Origin: Acidobacteriota bacterium
GTDB taxonomy: Bacteria > Acidobacteriota > Vicinamibacteria > Marinacidobacterales > Marinacidobacteraceae
Direction of reading: 5' to 3'
Assembly: GCA_022820545.1 (NCBI GenBank)
Contig: JAJEFG010000058.1
Span: 1 to 64,000, forward strand
Length of the DNA stretch: 64,000 nucleotides
Shown: piece after piece, positions 34,720 to 42,954 of the stretch
How the letters are laid out: each line of letters opens with the position of its first letter
Position numbering within the stretch: the stretch's first letter is position 1
Notes under the pieces: generated by a model
The model's input: only the letters and a program-made list of their open reading frames with translations
Databases searched by the model: none
What the model was told of the DNA's origin: nothing
Translations under genes and position numbers: made by a program

Positions 34720-36231
34720 TCAGCGGCCCGCCCGCTCAGCCAGGAACCACGCAAACGGCTCTATCCGCTGCCCGCTGCTGGCCGCATCCAGCGCCGCCAT
34801 GTATTCCGCCCGGTGTTCCACCCGAATCACCGTCCACGGATACCCCCCCGAGCACAGCATCAGGTTCATCAGGAAGCGCGCCAGCCGGCCGTTGCCGTCG
34901 GGCCAGGGATGGACGGCGCCGAGCGCCCAGTGCCCCAGCACCGCACGGACCGCCGGCTCCGGCTCCTCCTCCAGAAGATCGAGCAGCGTCCCCATCGCAT
35001 CCACCACTGCGTCCGCTCTCGGGGGGACGTACCGAGAGCCACGGATGTACACCGGCTGCGTCCTGTACCCGGCGAGTGTGTGGGCCGGGAGGATGCCCGC
35101 GCTGACCGACGGCGCGAACAGTTCCCGATGCCACTCCTGGTGTTCGGCTCGGGTGAGCTTCCCGGCCGCCTCTCCCGCAAGCACCCGAGCCACCGCGTCG
35201 CGGACGCGGCGGAACGCGCCCCAGTAGCCGAAGGCGGCCAGCGCGTCCCGCTCCCCGCGATCTGCACCCTCGGGGTCCCATTTCCCGGTCCGCACCCGCT
35301 CCACGAGCTCCGGCGAAACCCGGTACCCCTCGATGGAAAGGGAGTGGTACGCATCAGTCCGGTAGATGTCGTTCACCTCGAGCAGCACAGCCTCGGGGCT
35401 CCGCGACAACCCGGGTGCCGGAGGAAACACATCCAACACCGGTTCCCGGAACTGGTCCCACTGCGCCCTCAGCCTCCGGGCTGCCGGAGCCAGGGTCGAG
35501 AACCGTGAAGTCGAGACTCCGGAATCGAACGGGTCGGTCTCTCGGACCACCTGACCCGCCGCCCGCATGGCGCGGAGGATTTCGTCGGCGAGGTGGGGAC
35601 GGTGGGTGCGGCGAAAGGCGCCCGCGAGGCGGCCCGCCACCACGGAACGGCCGCCATCCAGCAGCGGGACCAGAAGCTGGGAAGCGTCCCGGACCGTGGA
35701 CAGGAGGACCTCCGCCTCCACCGGATGGGCGCGAAAGAATGCCGCGGACACGCGGACGGCAGCGCTGGCCGGAGTGAGCAGCCGGAGTCCATCCATCTCC
35801 AGAACCTCCGCTGGTCCCGGCTCCCGGCGGTCCCGGACATCGAAGAGAGTCGTGCCGAAGAGAAGTTCGATGCGGTTGTTGCCGCCCTCGGGGGCGTGCA
35901 GCACGACCGGCTCCGGGATGGCCGTGTTTCCACCGTGCCACAGGGCGGAAAGCTCGGCGGACAACCACCAGCGCGCCCCGAACCGCCGCTCGCAGTAACG
36001 CGCGCAGAATTCCCGGAAGGCCGAAAACCAGGGCGTCGGATCGTCCGGAGCAGTCCCCGGAGCCGACGAGATCAGCCAGCCGTTCGTCACCCGCCGCAGG
36101 TAGCCGTTTGCGATCAGCCGCTCCCGGTGGACCCGGGTCAGCTCTCCGGTGTGGAAGACGCGCCGGCCGTCCCGTTGTAGCCGCTCCAGGACCTCCAGGG
36201 AAGTGGCGAGCCTTTCACGTGCGGTGGCCAT
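34720..36231 (-). CDS. Fic-domain AMPylase fused to an AbiEi-like antitoxin domain
   Basis: The 503-residue protein has two parts. Residues 1-260 carry a winged-helix start (VFHTGELTRVHRERLIANGYLRR) and a body like type IV AbiEi antitoxins. Residues 270-503 form a Fic domain with an intact catalytic loop HPWPDGNGR (441-449), the pattern HPFxDGNGR with Trp for Phe. The inhibitory helix motif SLSIEG (297-302), of the (S/T)xxxE(G/N) type, lies inside the protein, so it is a self-inhibited class II Fic. Fic enzymes transfer AMP to Tyr/Ser/Thr of a target. An AT-rich promoter region lies upstream at 36264-36304. Confidence 0.85.
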   Translation of the reverse strand: MATARERLATSLEVLERLQRDGRRVFHTGELTRVHRERLIANGYLRRVTNGWLISSAPGTAPDDPTPWFSAFREFCARYCERRFGARWWLSAELSALWHGGNTAIPEPVVLHAPEGGNNRIELLFGTTLFDVRDRREPGPAEVLEMDGLRLLTPASAAVRVSAAFFRAHPVEAEVLLSTVRDASQLLVPLLDGGRSVVAGRLAGAFRRTHRPHLADEILRAMRAAGQVVRETDPFDSGVSTSRFSTLAPAARRLRAQWDQFREPVLDVFPPAPGLSRSPEAVLLEVNDIYRTDAYHSLSIEGYRVSPELVERVRTGKWDPEGADRGERDALAAFGYWGAFRRVRDAVARVLAGEAAGKLTRAEHQEWHRELFAPSVSAGILPAHTLAGYRTQPVYIRGSRYVPPRADAVVDAMGTLLDLLEEEPEPAVRAVLGHWALGAVHPWPDGNGRLARFLMNLMLCSGGYPWTVIRVEHRAEYMAALDAASSGQRIEPFAWFLAERAGR

Positions 36232-36263
36232 CGCTCACACCTCCGGCTGTCGTGAGCCGTAAT

Positions 36264-36304
36264 GATTACAAGTATAACTTGCTGTGTGATCGCACGTATT
36301 TTTT
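36264..36304 (-). promoter_or_regulatory. AT-rich upstream region of the Fic gene
   Basis: In a 70% GC genome this stretch stands out as AT-rich. It holds the short palindrome CAAGT-ATA-ACTTG, with TATACT on the minus strand as a likely -10. It also contains AAAAAATACGT (minus strand, plus coordinates 36294-36304), identical to the motif in the ATPase promoter at 28907-28917. No good -35 is seen. Confidence 0.45.
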
Positions 36305-36392
36305 GCATCACGGCGGCCGCAGGCGGCAACGAGCAGTTTCTGTTCCGGCGCTGGCCACTGGATCCGATCAGGTCTGTCCCCTTGGACGGCTG

Positions 36393-36428
36393 ACCGCTGG
36401 CGGTGCCGGTCTGAAGACCGGCGCTCCC
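36393..36428 (-). repeat. Two-hairpin palindromic repeat (copy 8)
   Basis: ACCGC-TG-GCGGT (36393-36404) is followed directly by GCCGGTCT-GA-AGACCGGC (36405-36422) and GCTCCCT. It abuts the stop codon of the M1 peptidase gene on the minus strand. It has the family's preferred orientation. Confidence 0.85.
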
Positions 36429-38593
36429 TATTGCTCCGTGCCCATCGCCGCCCGCGCCGCCCGCGCCACGACGTCCCGTGGCGAAGCCATCGCGGCGGCT
36501 TCTTCGATGACGGCCACCGCGTCATCGCCGGCCACGTCGCCGAGCGCGGTGACCGCCGCTGCCTGCGCCCGGTAGCTGGAGTCGTTCCGGAACCGTTCGA
36601 TCAGGAACTCCGCTCCCGCCGAGCCGCCCAGCCGGGCGATCGCGGAGGTCCGGACATCGGACTTCGCGTCCTCCACCGCCGCCGTCCGCAGCGACTCGGC
36701 GTCGTCCGCATTCTCCGGATCCAGCCCCTCGACCGCCGCCTGGCGGACCGCCCAGAACGCGTCTCCGGCCGCCGCGTTCCGCAGGGCGGCGCGGGCCTCG
36801 TCACCGCCCATCTCCCCAAGCGCAACCGCGGCGCGTCGCCGCCCCGCGGCGTCATCATCCAGAAGCTGCGCCATCCACTCGGCGGCCATCTTCGTGATGC
36901 TCAGTTCCGCCACCAGCACGTCGTCCGCGTCGAAACGGACGTAGCGGGGTTCCTCGGCCGCCGGGAAGCTGAGGTGCTGTTCCCGTCCCTCGAGCGTGAA
37001 GGGATGAACCTCGGAACCGGACCCCGTCACCACCCGCACCGAGAGCGGAGCGCGGTACGCCTCCGGCACGGTGCCCATGCTGGCCTCCGGTCCCTGCACC
37101 TGGCGGATGTGCATCTCCACGGAATCGCCGTCCCATTCGGACTCGATCTCGAGCACCGGGTGGCCCGGGCGGCGCAGCCACATGTCGATGAACCAGCGGA
37201 TGTCCTGGTCCGCGGCCTCGGCGAAGGCGGTGATGAAATCCTCCGTGTCCACCGGCTGGAAGGAGTGCTTTTCCAGGAAGTGCCTGATCCCCGCGCGGAA
37301 CTCGGCGTCGCCCGTGATGTGGCGGAGCAGGCGGATCAGCGCCGCGCCCTTCGGGTAGGTGTGGGCGTCGAAGTTGTCGTTCGGCCGCCGCCACTGGTTC
37401 GTGACCACCGGCCGGAGCACCGTCTGCGCCTGGCGCAGGTAGGACTCGCGCTTCCGGCGCATGTTCTCGCCGGCTTCGTCGGGGCCGAGCTCGTAGGCGT
37501 GCCAGAGGTACTCCGAGTAGGTCCCGAAGCTCTCGGTCAGCCAGGTCTCGCCCCAGTCGCGGTAGGTGGTCAGGTCGCCCCACCAGTGGTGCGCCACCTC
37601 GTGGGCGACGAGGCCGTGGCTCGGGAAGTCCTGCTCGGCGCGCTCGTCGTGGATCGTGCTCTGCCCGAGCACGGTGGCGGTGGTGCTCTCGGCGCCGCCG
37701 CCGATCCCGGGAATGGTGATCTGGTCGTACTTGTTCCACGGATAGGGAACGCCGAACTCCTCGTCGAAGAAGGCCATCATCGCCGTCGTCTTGTGGAAGC
37801 TGCGGTGGGCGTCCTCGACGTCCTTCGGATAGACCCAGTAGTTCACCGGGATGTCCCCGTGGAAGTCCTCGATGACCTCGTACGGCCCCGCGACCAGCAC
37901 CGAGAGGTAGGTCGGATGGGGCAGGTCGAGCCGCCAGTGGTGCGTCCGGGTGCCAGGCCGGGCTCCCTCGCTGATGCCGATCAGCGCCCCGTTCGAGAGC
38001 ACCTTCCAGTCCTCCCGCACCGTGGCGAGCAACTCGAAGGTGGACCGGTCCGCCGGGTGGTCCACCGACGGATACCAGTGCCGGGCGCCCTCGGGGAACG
38101 ACAGGGTGTTGATGAGCTGGGGGTTGGCGTCCGTCTCGTCCTTGAAGTCGAGTCCGAGGTCGTAGCTCGCCGCCATCCCGTACCGGGTCGCGTCCACGTC
38201 GATGCCGGACCCGCCGTAGTCGATCTCGAGGACGAGCATCTCGCCTGTCGCGAGCGGCTCGGCCAATGTGATTGCGAGAGCGCCGCTCTCGTGCGTGAAA
38301 TCGAGTTCCGCACCGCCGGCGCGGACCGCGTGGACCTCGTAGGTCTCGGCGTCCAGCACGACCTCGCTGATGTCCTCCTCGGCCTGCAACTCGATCTGGA
38401 CCTGTCCGTCCATGCTCTTCGTGGTCTCGTCCAGGTCGAGCGCGACGCGGTAGTGCAGCACGTCGAAGGGCTCGTCCCGCAGCTCCCGGACCGGCCAGTC
38501 GGAACGGTCCTCGTAGGGCGATTCAACCGGGGGTGCCTCGCTGCTTTCGCCGCCGCAGGCGGCCAGGAGGAGGGCAGTGGCGAGTCCGCTCAT
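36428..38593 (-). CDS. M1-family aminopeptidase lipoprotein with C-terminal HEAT repeats
   Basis: The 721-residue protein starts with a lipoprotein signal (LLLAACGG, lipobox Cys13). The M1 core shows the zinc site HEVAHHWW (His331, Glu332, His335) with the third ligand in WLTE (Glu354). The exopeptidase GAMEN motif reads GGGAES (298-303). The last about 140 residues are HEAT-type repeats (MGGDEARAALRNAA, VDGLDPENADDAESLR-like). M1 enzymes remove N-terminal residues from peptides at the cell surface or periplasm. The open frame runs upstream to 38836 without homology; ATG 38593 precedes the signal peptide. Confidence 0.9.
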   Translation of the reverse strand: MSGLATALLLAACGGESSEAPPVESPYEDRSDWPVRELRDEPFDVLHYRVALDLDETTKSMDGQVQIELQAEEDISEVVLDAETYEVHAVRAGGAELDFTHESGALAITLAEPLATGEMLVLEIDYGGSGIDVDATRYGMAASYDLGLDFKDETDANPQLINTLSFPEGARHWYPSVDHPADRSTFELLATVREDWKVLSNGALIGISEGARPGTRTHHWRLDLPHPTYLSVLVAGPYEVIEDFHGDIPVNYWVYPKDVEDAHRSFHKTTAMMAFFDEEFGVPYPWNKYDQITIPGIGGGAESTTATVLGQSTIHDERAEQDFPSHGLVAHEVAHHWWGDLTTYRDWGETWLTESFGTYSEYLWHAYELGPDEAGENMRRKRESYLRQAQTVLRPVVTNQWRRPNDNFDAHTYPKGAALIRLLRHITGDAEFRAGIRHFLEKHSFQPVDTEDFITAFAEAADQDIRWFIDMWLRRPGHPVLEIESEWDGDSVEMHIRQVQGPEASMGTVPEAYRAPLSVRVVTGSGSEVHPFTLEGREQHLSFPAAEEPRYVRFDADDVLVAELSITKMAAEWMAQLLDDDAAGRRRAAVALGEMGGDEARAALRNAAAGDAFWAVRQAAVEGLDPENADDAESLRTAAVEDAKSDVRTSAIARLGGSAGAEFLIERFRNDSSYRAQAAAVTALGDVAGDDAVAVIEEAAAMASPRDVVARAARAAMGTEQ

Positions 38594-38753
38594 CCATCGC
38601 GAAGAGACGCTGGCGGGGAACGGGCGATTACCGATCAAGCCGGCAATCGTACCGGCTGGCGGTTGGATCCGCCTGGATGTCCGTTGAGGTCTCGCAGGGA
38701 TGTAGTGCGTGCTGCGTGCCGAATACCATGGGTGGATGGGAGCGAAACCCGTC

Positions 38754-38963
38754 ATGAGGAAGACCACCGTGGAGATTGACGAGCGCCTGATCGTCGAGGC
38801 GAAGCGCGTTCTGGGAACCTCGTCGATCAAGGACACGATTCACGGCGCGCTGCGCGAGGTCGTCCAAGAGGAAGCGCGGCAGGAGGAGATCCGGGCGCTC
38901 ACCACCAGGGACTGTCTCGACCTCGCCGACGAAAGCGTCATGGCGAAAGCGTGGCGGTGCTGA
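38754..38963 (+). CDS. Orphan VapB-type antitoxin (DUF2191-like)
   Basis: The 69-residue protein starts RKTTVEIDERLIVEAKRVLG, the ribbon-helix-helix DNA-binding strand and helix of VapB antitoxins. It continues SSIKDTIHGALREVV and ends AWRC. In a normal pair the vapC toxin gene follows within a few bases, but 38964-39327 carries no PIN-domain frame. It may be a solitary regulator or a degraded system. An in-frame ATG at 38736 is an alternative start. Confidence 0.8.
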   Translation: MRKTTVEIDERLIVEAKRVLGTSSIKDTIHGALREVVQEEARQEEIRALTTRDCLDLADESVMAKAWRC

Positions 38964-39113
38964 CCGCTGGAGGTGGAAGCCGCGCGAGTGGCGAGCCTTT
39001 CTGCCAACGGCCTTGATGGCGCCGCCGGCTTGGAGCCCTCACCGGGAGGAACCCTCTTGATCGGGTCCGCCTGCACACCCCGCCGGGCATGAAACAGCAG
39101 AAACGGCTCGGTC

Positions 39114-39155
39114 TCGGAGCGCCGGCCTCCGGCCGGCATCGCGGCCGGAGGCCGC
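39114..39155 (+). repeat. Two-hairpin palindromic repeat (copy 9)
   Basis: CGGAGC flank, GCCGGCC-TCC-GGCCGGC (39121-39137) and GCGGCC-GGA-GGCCGC (39141-39155). The stems have changed relative to copies 1 and 7 but keep the pairing and loop size. Confidence 0.8.
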
Positions 39156-39289
39156 GAAACGCGCGCCGCAACCGATTCCCAGGGAGCGGTCCCAGCCGGT
39201 AACGGAGCAGCGCCGCCCGCAACGAGCGGAACGTGGCCCCGTTCACGGGGAGGAGCGCGGTCAGTGCGGGTTTCGCGCTCCCGCGCGAT

Positions 39290-39310
39290 GCCAGCCGGAG
39301 GCTGGCGCTC
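39290..39310 (-). repeat. Palindromic repeat (copy 10)
   Basis: GCCAGCC-GGA-GGCTGGC (39290-39306) followed by GCTC. It lies about 22 bases 3' of the TonB receptor stop codon, in the preferred orientation. Its second hairpin (GCGC-TCCC-GCGC, 39275-39286) is weak. Confidence 0.7.
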
Positions 39311-39327
39311 CGACGCGAAGCGGCTCG

Positions 39328-41301
39328 TTACCTGGCGAAGTCGATGTCCACGCCGACGTGGACGGCGCGCGGGGTGCCCAGCGTCTCGATGGGGGTGCGG
39401 GCCGAGATGATCTCGGCGTCGAGGAGGTTCTCGCCCGCGAGAAAGACGTGGAGCCGGTCGTTCACCGGATAGGAGACGCGGAGCCCCACCGAGACGAACC
39501 CCTCCATGGGCAACTGGTTCCGGTCGTCCTCGAACTGGTCGCTCATGAACCGCAGGTCGGCGCGCACCGAGACGGGGCCGTGCCAGGCGCCGCCCACCAC
39601 GCCCTGGTGGAAGGGGACCTGCGGCAGGCGAAGGCCGGTCTCCTCGACCTTGGAGACGGAGAACAGGTACGCCGCGAAGAACTCGCTGTTCGCGTCGGGG
39701 TACACGTAGACCTCGGCCTCGAACCCGCGCGCCCGGGAGCGTCCGATGTTCTGGCGCTGGCGGAAGACGCCCTCGTCGTTGACCTCCAGCGTGACGTTCC
39801 CCACCGTGTCGCGCATCCAGTTCCAGTAGGCGTTCCCGCGCACCAGCATCTTCTCGGTCGGATAGAAATCGAGGCCCCCCTCCGCTCCGTAGAGGGACTC
39901 CTCGCCGAGCTGATCGTTCGCGGCGACCCGCACGTTCCCGACCCGGAACGGCCGATAGAGCTCGTTCAGCGAGGGCGCCCGGAAACCGCGGTAGGCGGAA
40001 GCGCGGAGCGTCGTGCTCTCGAGGACGTGGTAGCGAACCCCGAGACGGGGATTCAGGCTGGCCTTCGAGCCGGCGTTCTGCCAGACGTCCACCCGGCCGT
40101 CGGCGAGCACCTCGAGGCTCGGCATCAGCTCGAGCCGCTTCTGCACGAAGGCGCCGAGCCGGTTCTGGGAGTGGTCGCCCCACGAGGAGCGCATCCAGTC
40201 GGCGCCCGCCTGCAGGCCCTCCGCGATCCGGGTGGTGAAGACGCCGCCCACCCCGGAGTACTCGAACATCTGTTGCGCCGTGGGGATCTCCTCGTTGCGG
40301 CCGGCGAGGATCCGCGAGAAGTCGCTGTTCAGGCGGGAGTCCTGGCCGAACACCCGGAGGTCCCAGTTCTCCTGGGTGATCCCGCTCTCCAGCATCACCA
40401 GCCGGGAACTGTTGATCTGGATCGGGGTGCCGTTCCGGCGGTCCTCCGAGTAGTAGTTGATCGAGAAATGCACCGGCCCGGACGTGGCCCGGCCGACCAT
40501 GGACCGGAAGTCCACCCCGGCCGGCTGGTCCACGGCCCCCCGCTCCGCTTCCCGGATGCGGTGATAGCCCTCACTGTTCAGCATCCGGGCCGCGCCGACG
40601 ACGGAAATCCCGTCGGCCTCGTGGGACCCGAGCACCTCCGCGTCCTGGATCCCGAAGCTGCCCAGTTGCGCCCGCGCCCGCAGGAGGCCCGGCTCCGGGC
40701 GCCGCGAGAAGAGCTGCACCGTGCCGCCGAGCGCCGAACTCCCGTAGAGGGGACTGGCGGCGCCGCGCGCCACCTCGATGCGGTCGAGGAAGAGCGTCGG
40801 CATCCGGTTCCAGTAGACCCAGTTGCCGAAGGGATCGTTGAGCGGAATCCCGTCCCAGAGGACGAGCGTGCGGCTCGCCCCGCTCGGCCCGATCCCCCGT
40901 AGCGAAACCCCGGTGGTGGTCGGGTGGGAGATGAAGCTGGTGTTCCGCCGGAAGAGGCCGAATCCCGGCACCCGGCTCAGCGCCTCGTCCACGAGCGTGC
41001 CCGGCGAGTTCGAGAGCTCCTCGCTGTCCACCGCGGTCACCAGCGCGATGGAGTCCACGATCGCCTCTTCGCCGCGGGTCGCGGTGACGACCACGGTTTC
41101 GGTGTGGGTGGGGCGGTCGGTCTCTTCCTGCTCCTGCGCCTGGGTTTCAGCCGCTTGCTCCACGTCTTCTTCGGGACCTTCGTCGAGGGGCGGAACGGCG
41201 AGCGCCGGCGCCGGCAGAGCGAACGCCAGGGAGAGCCCGGCCGCGGCGAGCATCCGGCCGGGCGGCGACGGAAACGGGGAGCGGGAGTCGGGACGTTCCA
41301 T
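39328..41301 (-). CDS. TonB-dependent outer-membrane receptor
   Basis: The 657-residue protein has a signal segment (about 17-35, AAAGLSLAFALPAPALA), a likely TonB box (HTETVVVTAT), and a plug domain (about 85-195). Its NPFG-like core reads SGASRTLVLWDGIPLNDPFG and GAASPLYGSSALGG. A 22-strand barrel to the C-terminus follows, ending in the beta-signal aromatic pattern (HVGVDIDFAR). It resembles BtuB/siderophore-type receptors rather than SusC. Ligand is unknown. An in-frame ATG at 41253 would shorten the leader. Confidence 0.9.
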   Translation of the reverse strand: MERPDSRSPFPSPPGRMLAAAGLSLAFALPAPALAVPPLDEGPEEDVEQAAETQAQEQEETDRPTHTETVVVTATRGEEAIVDSIALVTAVDSEELSNSPGTLVDEALSRVPGFGLFRRNTSFISHPTTTGVSLRGIGPSGASRTLVLWDGIPLNDPFGNWVYWNRMPTLFLDRIEVARGAASPLYGSSALGGTVQLFSRRPEPGLLRARAQLGSFGIQDAEVLGSHEADGISVVGAARMLNSEGYHRIREAERGAVDQPAGVDFRSMVGRATSGPVHFSINYYSEDRRNGTPIQINSSRLVMLESGITQENWDLRVFGQDSRLNSDFSRILAGRNEEIPTAQQMFEYSGVGGVFTTRIAEGLQAGADWMRSSWGDHSQNRLGAFVQKRLELMPSLEVLADGRVDVWQNAGSKASLNPRLGVRYHVLESTTLRASAYRGFRAPSLNELYRPFRVGNVRVAANDQLGEESLYGAEGGLDFYPTEKMLVRGNAYWNWMRDTVGNVTLEVNDEGVFRQRQNIGRSRARGFEAEVYVYPDANSEFFAAYLFSVSKVEETGLRLPQVPFHQGVVGGAWHGPVSVRADLRFMSDQFEDDRNQLPMEGFVSVGLRVSYPVNDRLHVFLAGENLLDAEIISARTPIETLGTPRAVHVGVDIDFAR

Positions 41302-41362
41302 GGGGCGCGGCGATGATACCGGGCGGGGCCGGCGCCGCCGGCCGGCGCGATACTCCCCGCCC

Positions 41363-42205
41363 ATGCATCGCCTGATCACCGCAATCGCGGTCCTCCTGAC
41401 GGCGGCCGCGGCGGCCGCCCAACCCGCGGACTGGTCGAGACCGTTCCCGGGACATCGCGTCATCGGGAACCTCTACGCGGTGGGAACCTACGACCTGGCC
41501 TGTTTCCTGATCACGTCCGACGAGGGTCACATCCTCATCAACACCGGGCTCGCGGAGTCGGCGCCGCTGATCCGGGAGAACATCGAATCACTCGGCTTCC
41601 GCCTCGAGGACGTCCGGGTCCTGCTCACGATGCAGGCGCACTACGACCACACCGCCGCCCTCGCCGAGATCAAGAAGGCCACCGGCGCGGAGATGTGGGC
41701 GACCGCGGCCGACGCCCCGCTGCTCGAGGACGGAGGGGCGAGCGATCCGCACTTCCGGGGCGAATACACCTTCGCGCCGGTCCCGGTGGACCGGATCCTC
41801 GGTGACGGAGAGGTCCTCGAACTCGGCGCAGTCCGCCTCACGGTGGTCGAAATGCCCGGACACACTCCGGGGAGCGTCGGTTACACCATGACGGTGACCG
41901 AGAACGGCCGCGACTACCGGGTCGCCATCGCCAACATGGGCTCGATGAACCCCGGACTGCGGCTCGCGAAGGACCCGACCTATCCGGGGATCGCCGGCGA
42001 CTTCGCCGAGACCTTCCGCCGCCAGAGGGCGATGGAAGTGGACGTGTGGGTCGCGGCGCACGCATCGCAGTACGGACTCCACGACAAGTACCGGCCCGGG
42101 GATGCCTACAGCCCGGACACGTTCGTGGATCCGGAGGGCTTCCGGAAGCTGGTCGCGCACTACGAGAAGCTCTTCGAGGAGCAACTGGCGGCGGAGCGGC
42201 GGTGA
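41363..42205 (+). CDS. Subclass B3 metallo-beta-lactamase-fold protein, Gln116 variant (GOB-like)
   Basis: The 280-residue exported protein (signal about 1-20, AAAAAAQ) matches subclass B3. Its zinc-site loop reads QAHYDH (Gln91, His93, Asp95, His96); standard B3 enzymes have HxHxDH, whereas GOB enzymes carry this glutamine (BBL Gln116). GHTPGS gives His167, AHASQYGLHDKY gives His233, and the following PGDAY resembles GOB as I remember it. GOB hydrolyses penicillins, cephalosporins and carbapenems, but many B3 homologues are lactonases, so activity is unproven. Its stop overlaps the sirtuin start. Confidence 0.82.
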   Translation: MHRLITAIAVLLTAAAAAAQPADWSRPFPGHRVIGNLYAVGTYDLACFLITSDEGHILINTGLAESAPLIRENIESLGFRLEDVRVLLTMQAHYDHTAALAEIKKATGAEMWATAADAPLLEDGGASDPHFRGEYTFAPVPVDRILGDGEVLELGAVRLTVVEMPGHTPGSVGYTMTVTENGRDYRVAIANMGSMNPGLRLAKDPTYPGIAGDFAETFRRQRAMEVDVWVAAHASQYGLHDKYRPGDAYSPDTFVDPEGFRKLVAHYEKLFEEQLAAERR

Positions 42206-42948
42206 CGGTCGAGGCGGCGCGCCGACTGGTTGCCGGCGGGTCGCGCATCGTCGGCTTCACCGGCGCCGGCATCTCGACCGAATCGGGGGTCCCGGACTTC
42301 CGCAGCCCCGGAGGGGTGTGGGCCGAAAACCGGATCGTGGACTTCCAGGAGTTCGTCTCCAGCGAGGCCGGACGGATCGAGTACTGGCGGCAGAAGAGCA
42401 TCGGCTGGCCCGCGATGCGCGACGCGCAGCCGAATGCGGGCCACCACGCCTTCTTCGAGCTTCACCGCCAGGGCCGGCTCGACGCGCTGATCACCCAGAA
42501 CATCGAACGGCTGCACCAGCGCTCCGGAGTGCCCGCCGAGAAGGTCTTCGAGCTGCACGGCACCACGACCGAGGCGGCGTGCCTGACCTGCGGCGACCGC
42601 ATCACCTCGGACGAGGCCTGCCGGCGGATCGAGGCCGGCGAGAAGGCGCCGCGCTGCCGCGAGTGCGGCGGGTTCCTCAAGCCGGCGACGATCTCCTTCG
42701 GCCAGGCGATGCCGCACGACGTCCTGGAGCAGTCGGTGGCGGCGGCCGAGGCGTGCGATCTCATGCTCGCGGTCGGGTCGTCGCTGGTCGTCGAGCCGGC
42801 CGCGTCCATCCCCCGGGTGGCCAGGTTCGCGGGGGCGCGCCTGGTCATCGTCAACCGGGACCCGACGCCGCTCGACCGGATCGCCGACGCGGTGGTGCGC
42901 GGCGAGATCGGCGTGGTGCTGCCGGAACTGGTGCGGCTGGACGGGTAG
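42202..42948 (+). CDS. Sir2-family NAD-dependent protein deacylase
   Basis: From a GTG the product is 248 residues. It shows the sirtuin motifs GAGISTESGVPDFR (21-34), the active-site His119 in ELHG, and the zinc cysteines C127, C130, C152 and C155. The NAD-pocket motif usually read TQNID is TQNIE here (Glu102). Class II/III bacterial members remove acetyl or succinyl groups. Coupling by GTGA to an exported beta-lactamase-fold gene is odd, since sirtuins are cytoplasmic; the pairing may be simple packing. Confidence 0.88.
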   Translation: MTVEAARRLVAGGSRIVGFTGAGISTESGVPDFRSPGGVWAENRIVDFQEFVSSEAGRIEYWRQKSIGWPAMRDAQPNAGHHAFFELHRQGRLDALITQNIERLHQRSGVPAEKVFELHGTTTEAACLTCGDRITSDEACRRIEAGEKAPRCRECGGFLKPATISFGQAMPHDVLEQSVAAAEACDLMLAVGSSLVVEPAASIPRVARFAGARLVIVNRDPTPLDRIADAVVRGEIGVVLPELVRLDG

Positions 42949-42954
42949 GGGGCG

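Larger units (their letters stand above)
38964..39327. other. Non-coding gap between convergent genes
   Basis: No gene, and specifically no VapC toxin, can be recognised between the orphan VapB and the TonB receptor. The gap holds repeat copies 9 (39114-39155) and 10 (39290-39310). The remainder is unremarkable GC-rich sequence. Confidence 0.7.

Noticed and set aside
38964-39327. VapC toxin gene after the VapB
   Set aside because: No open frame with a PIN-domain aspartate pattern exists in the gap.
41363-42205. Calling the B3-Gln protein a resistance gene
   Set aside because: Many B3-fold homologues are not lactamases; only the motif likeness to GOB is visible.
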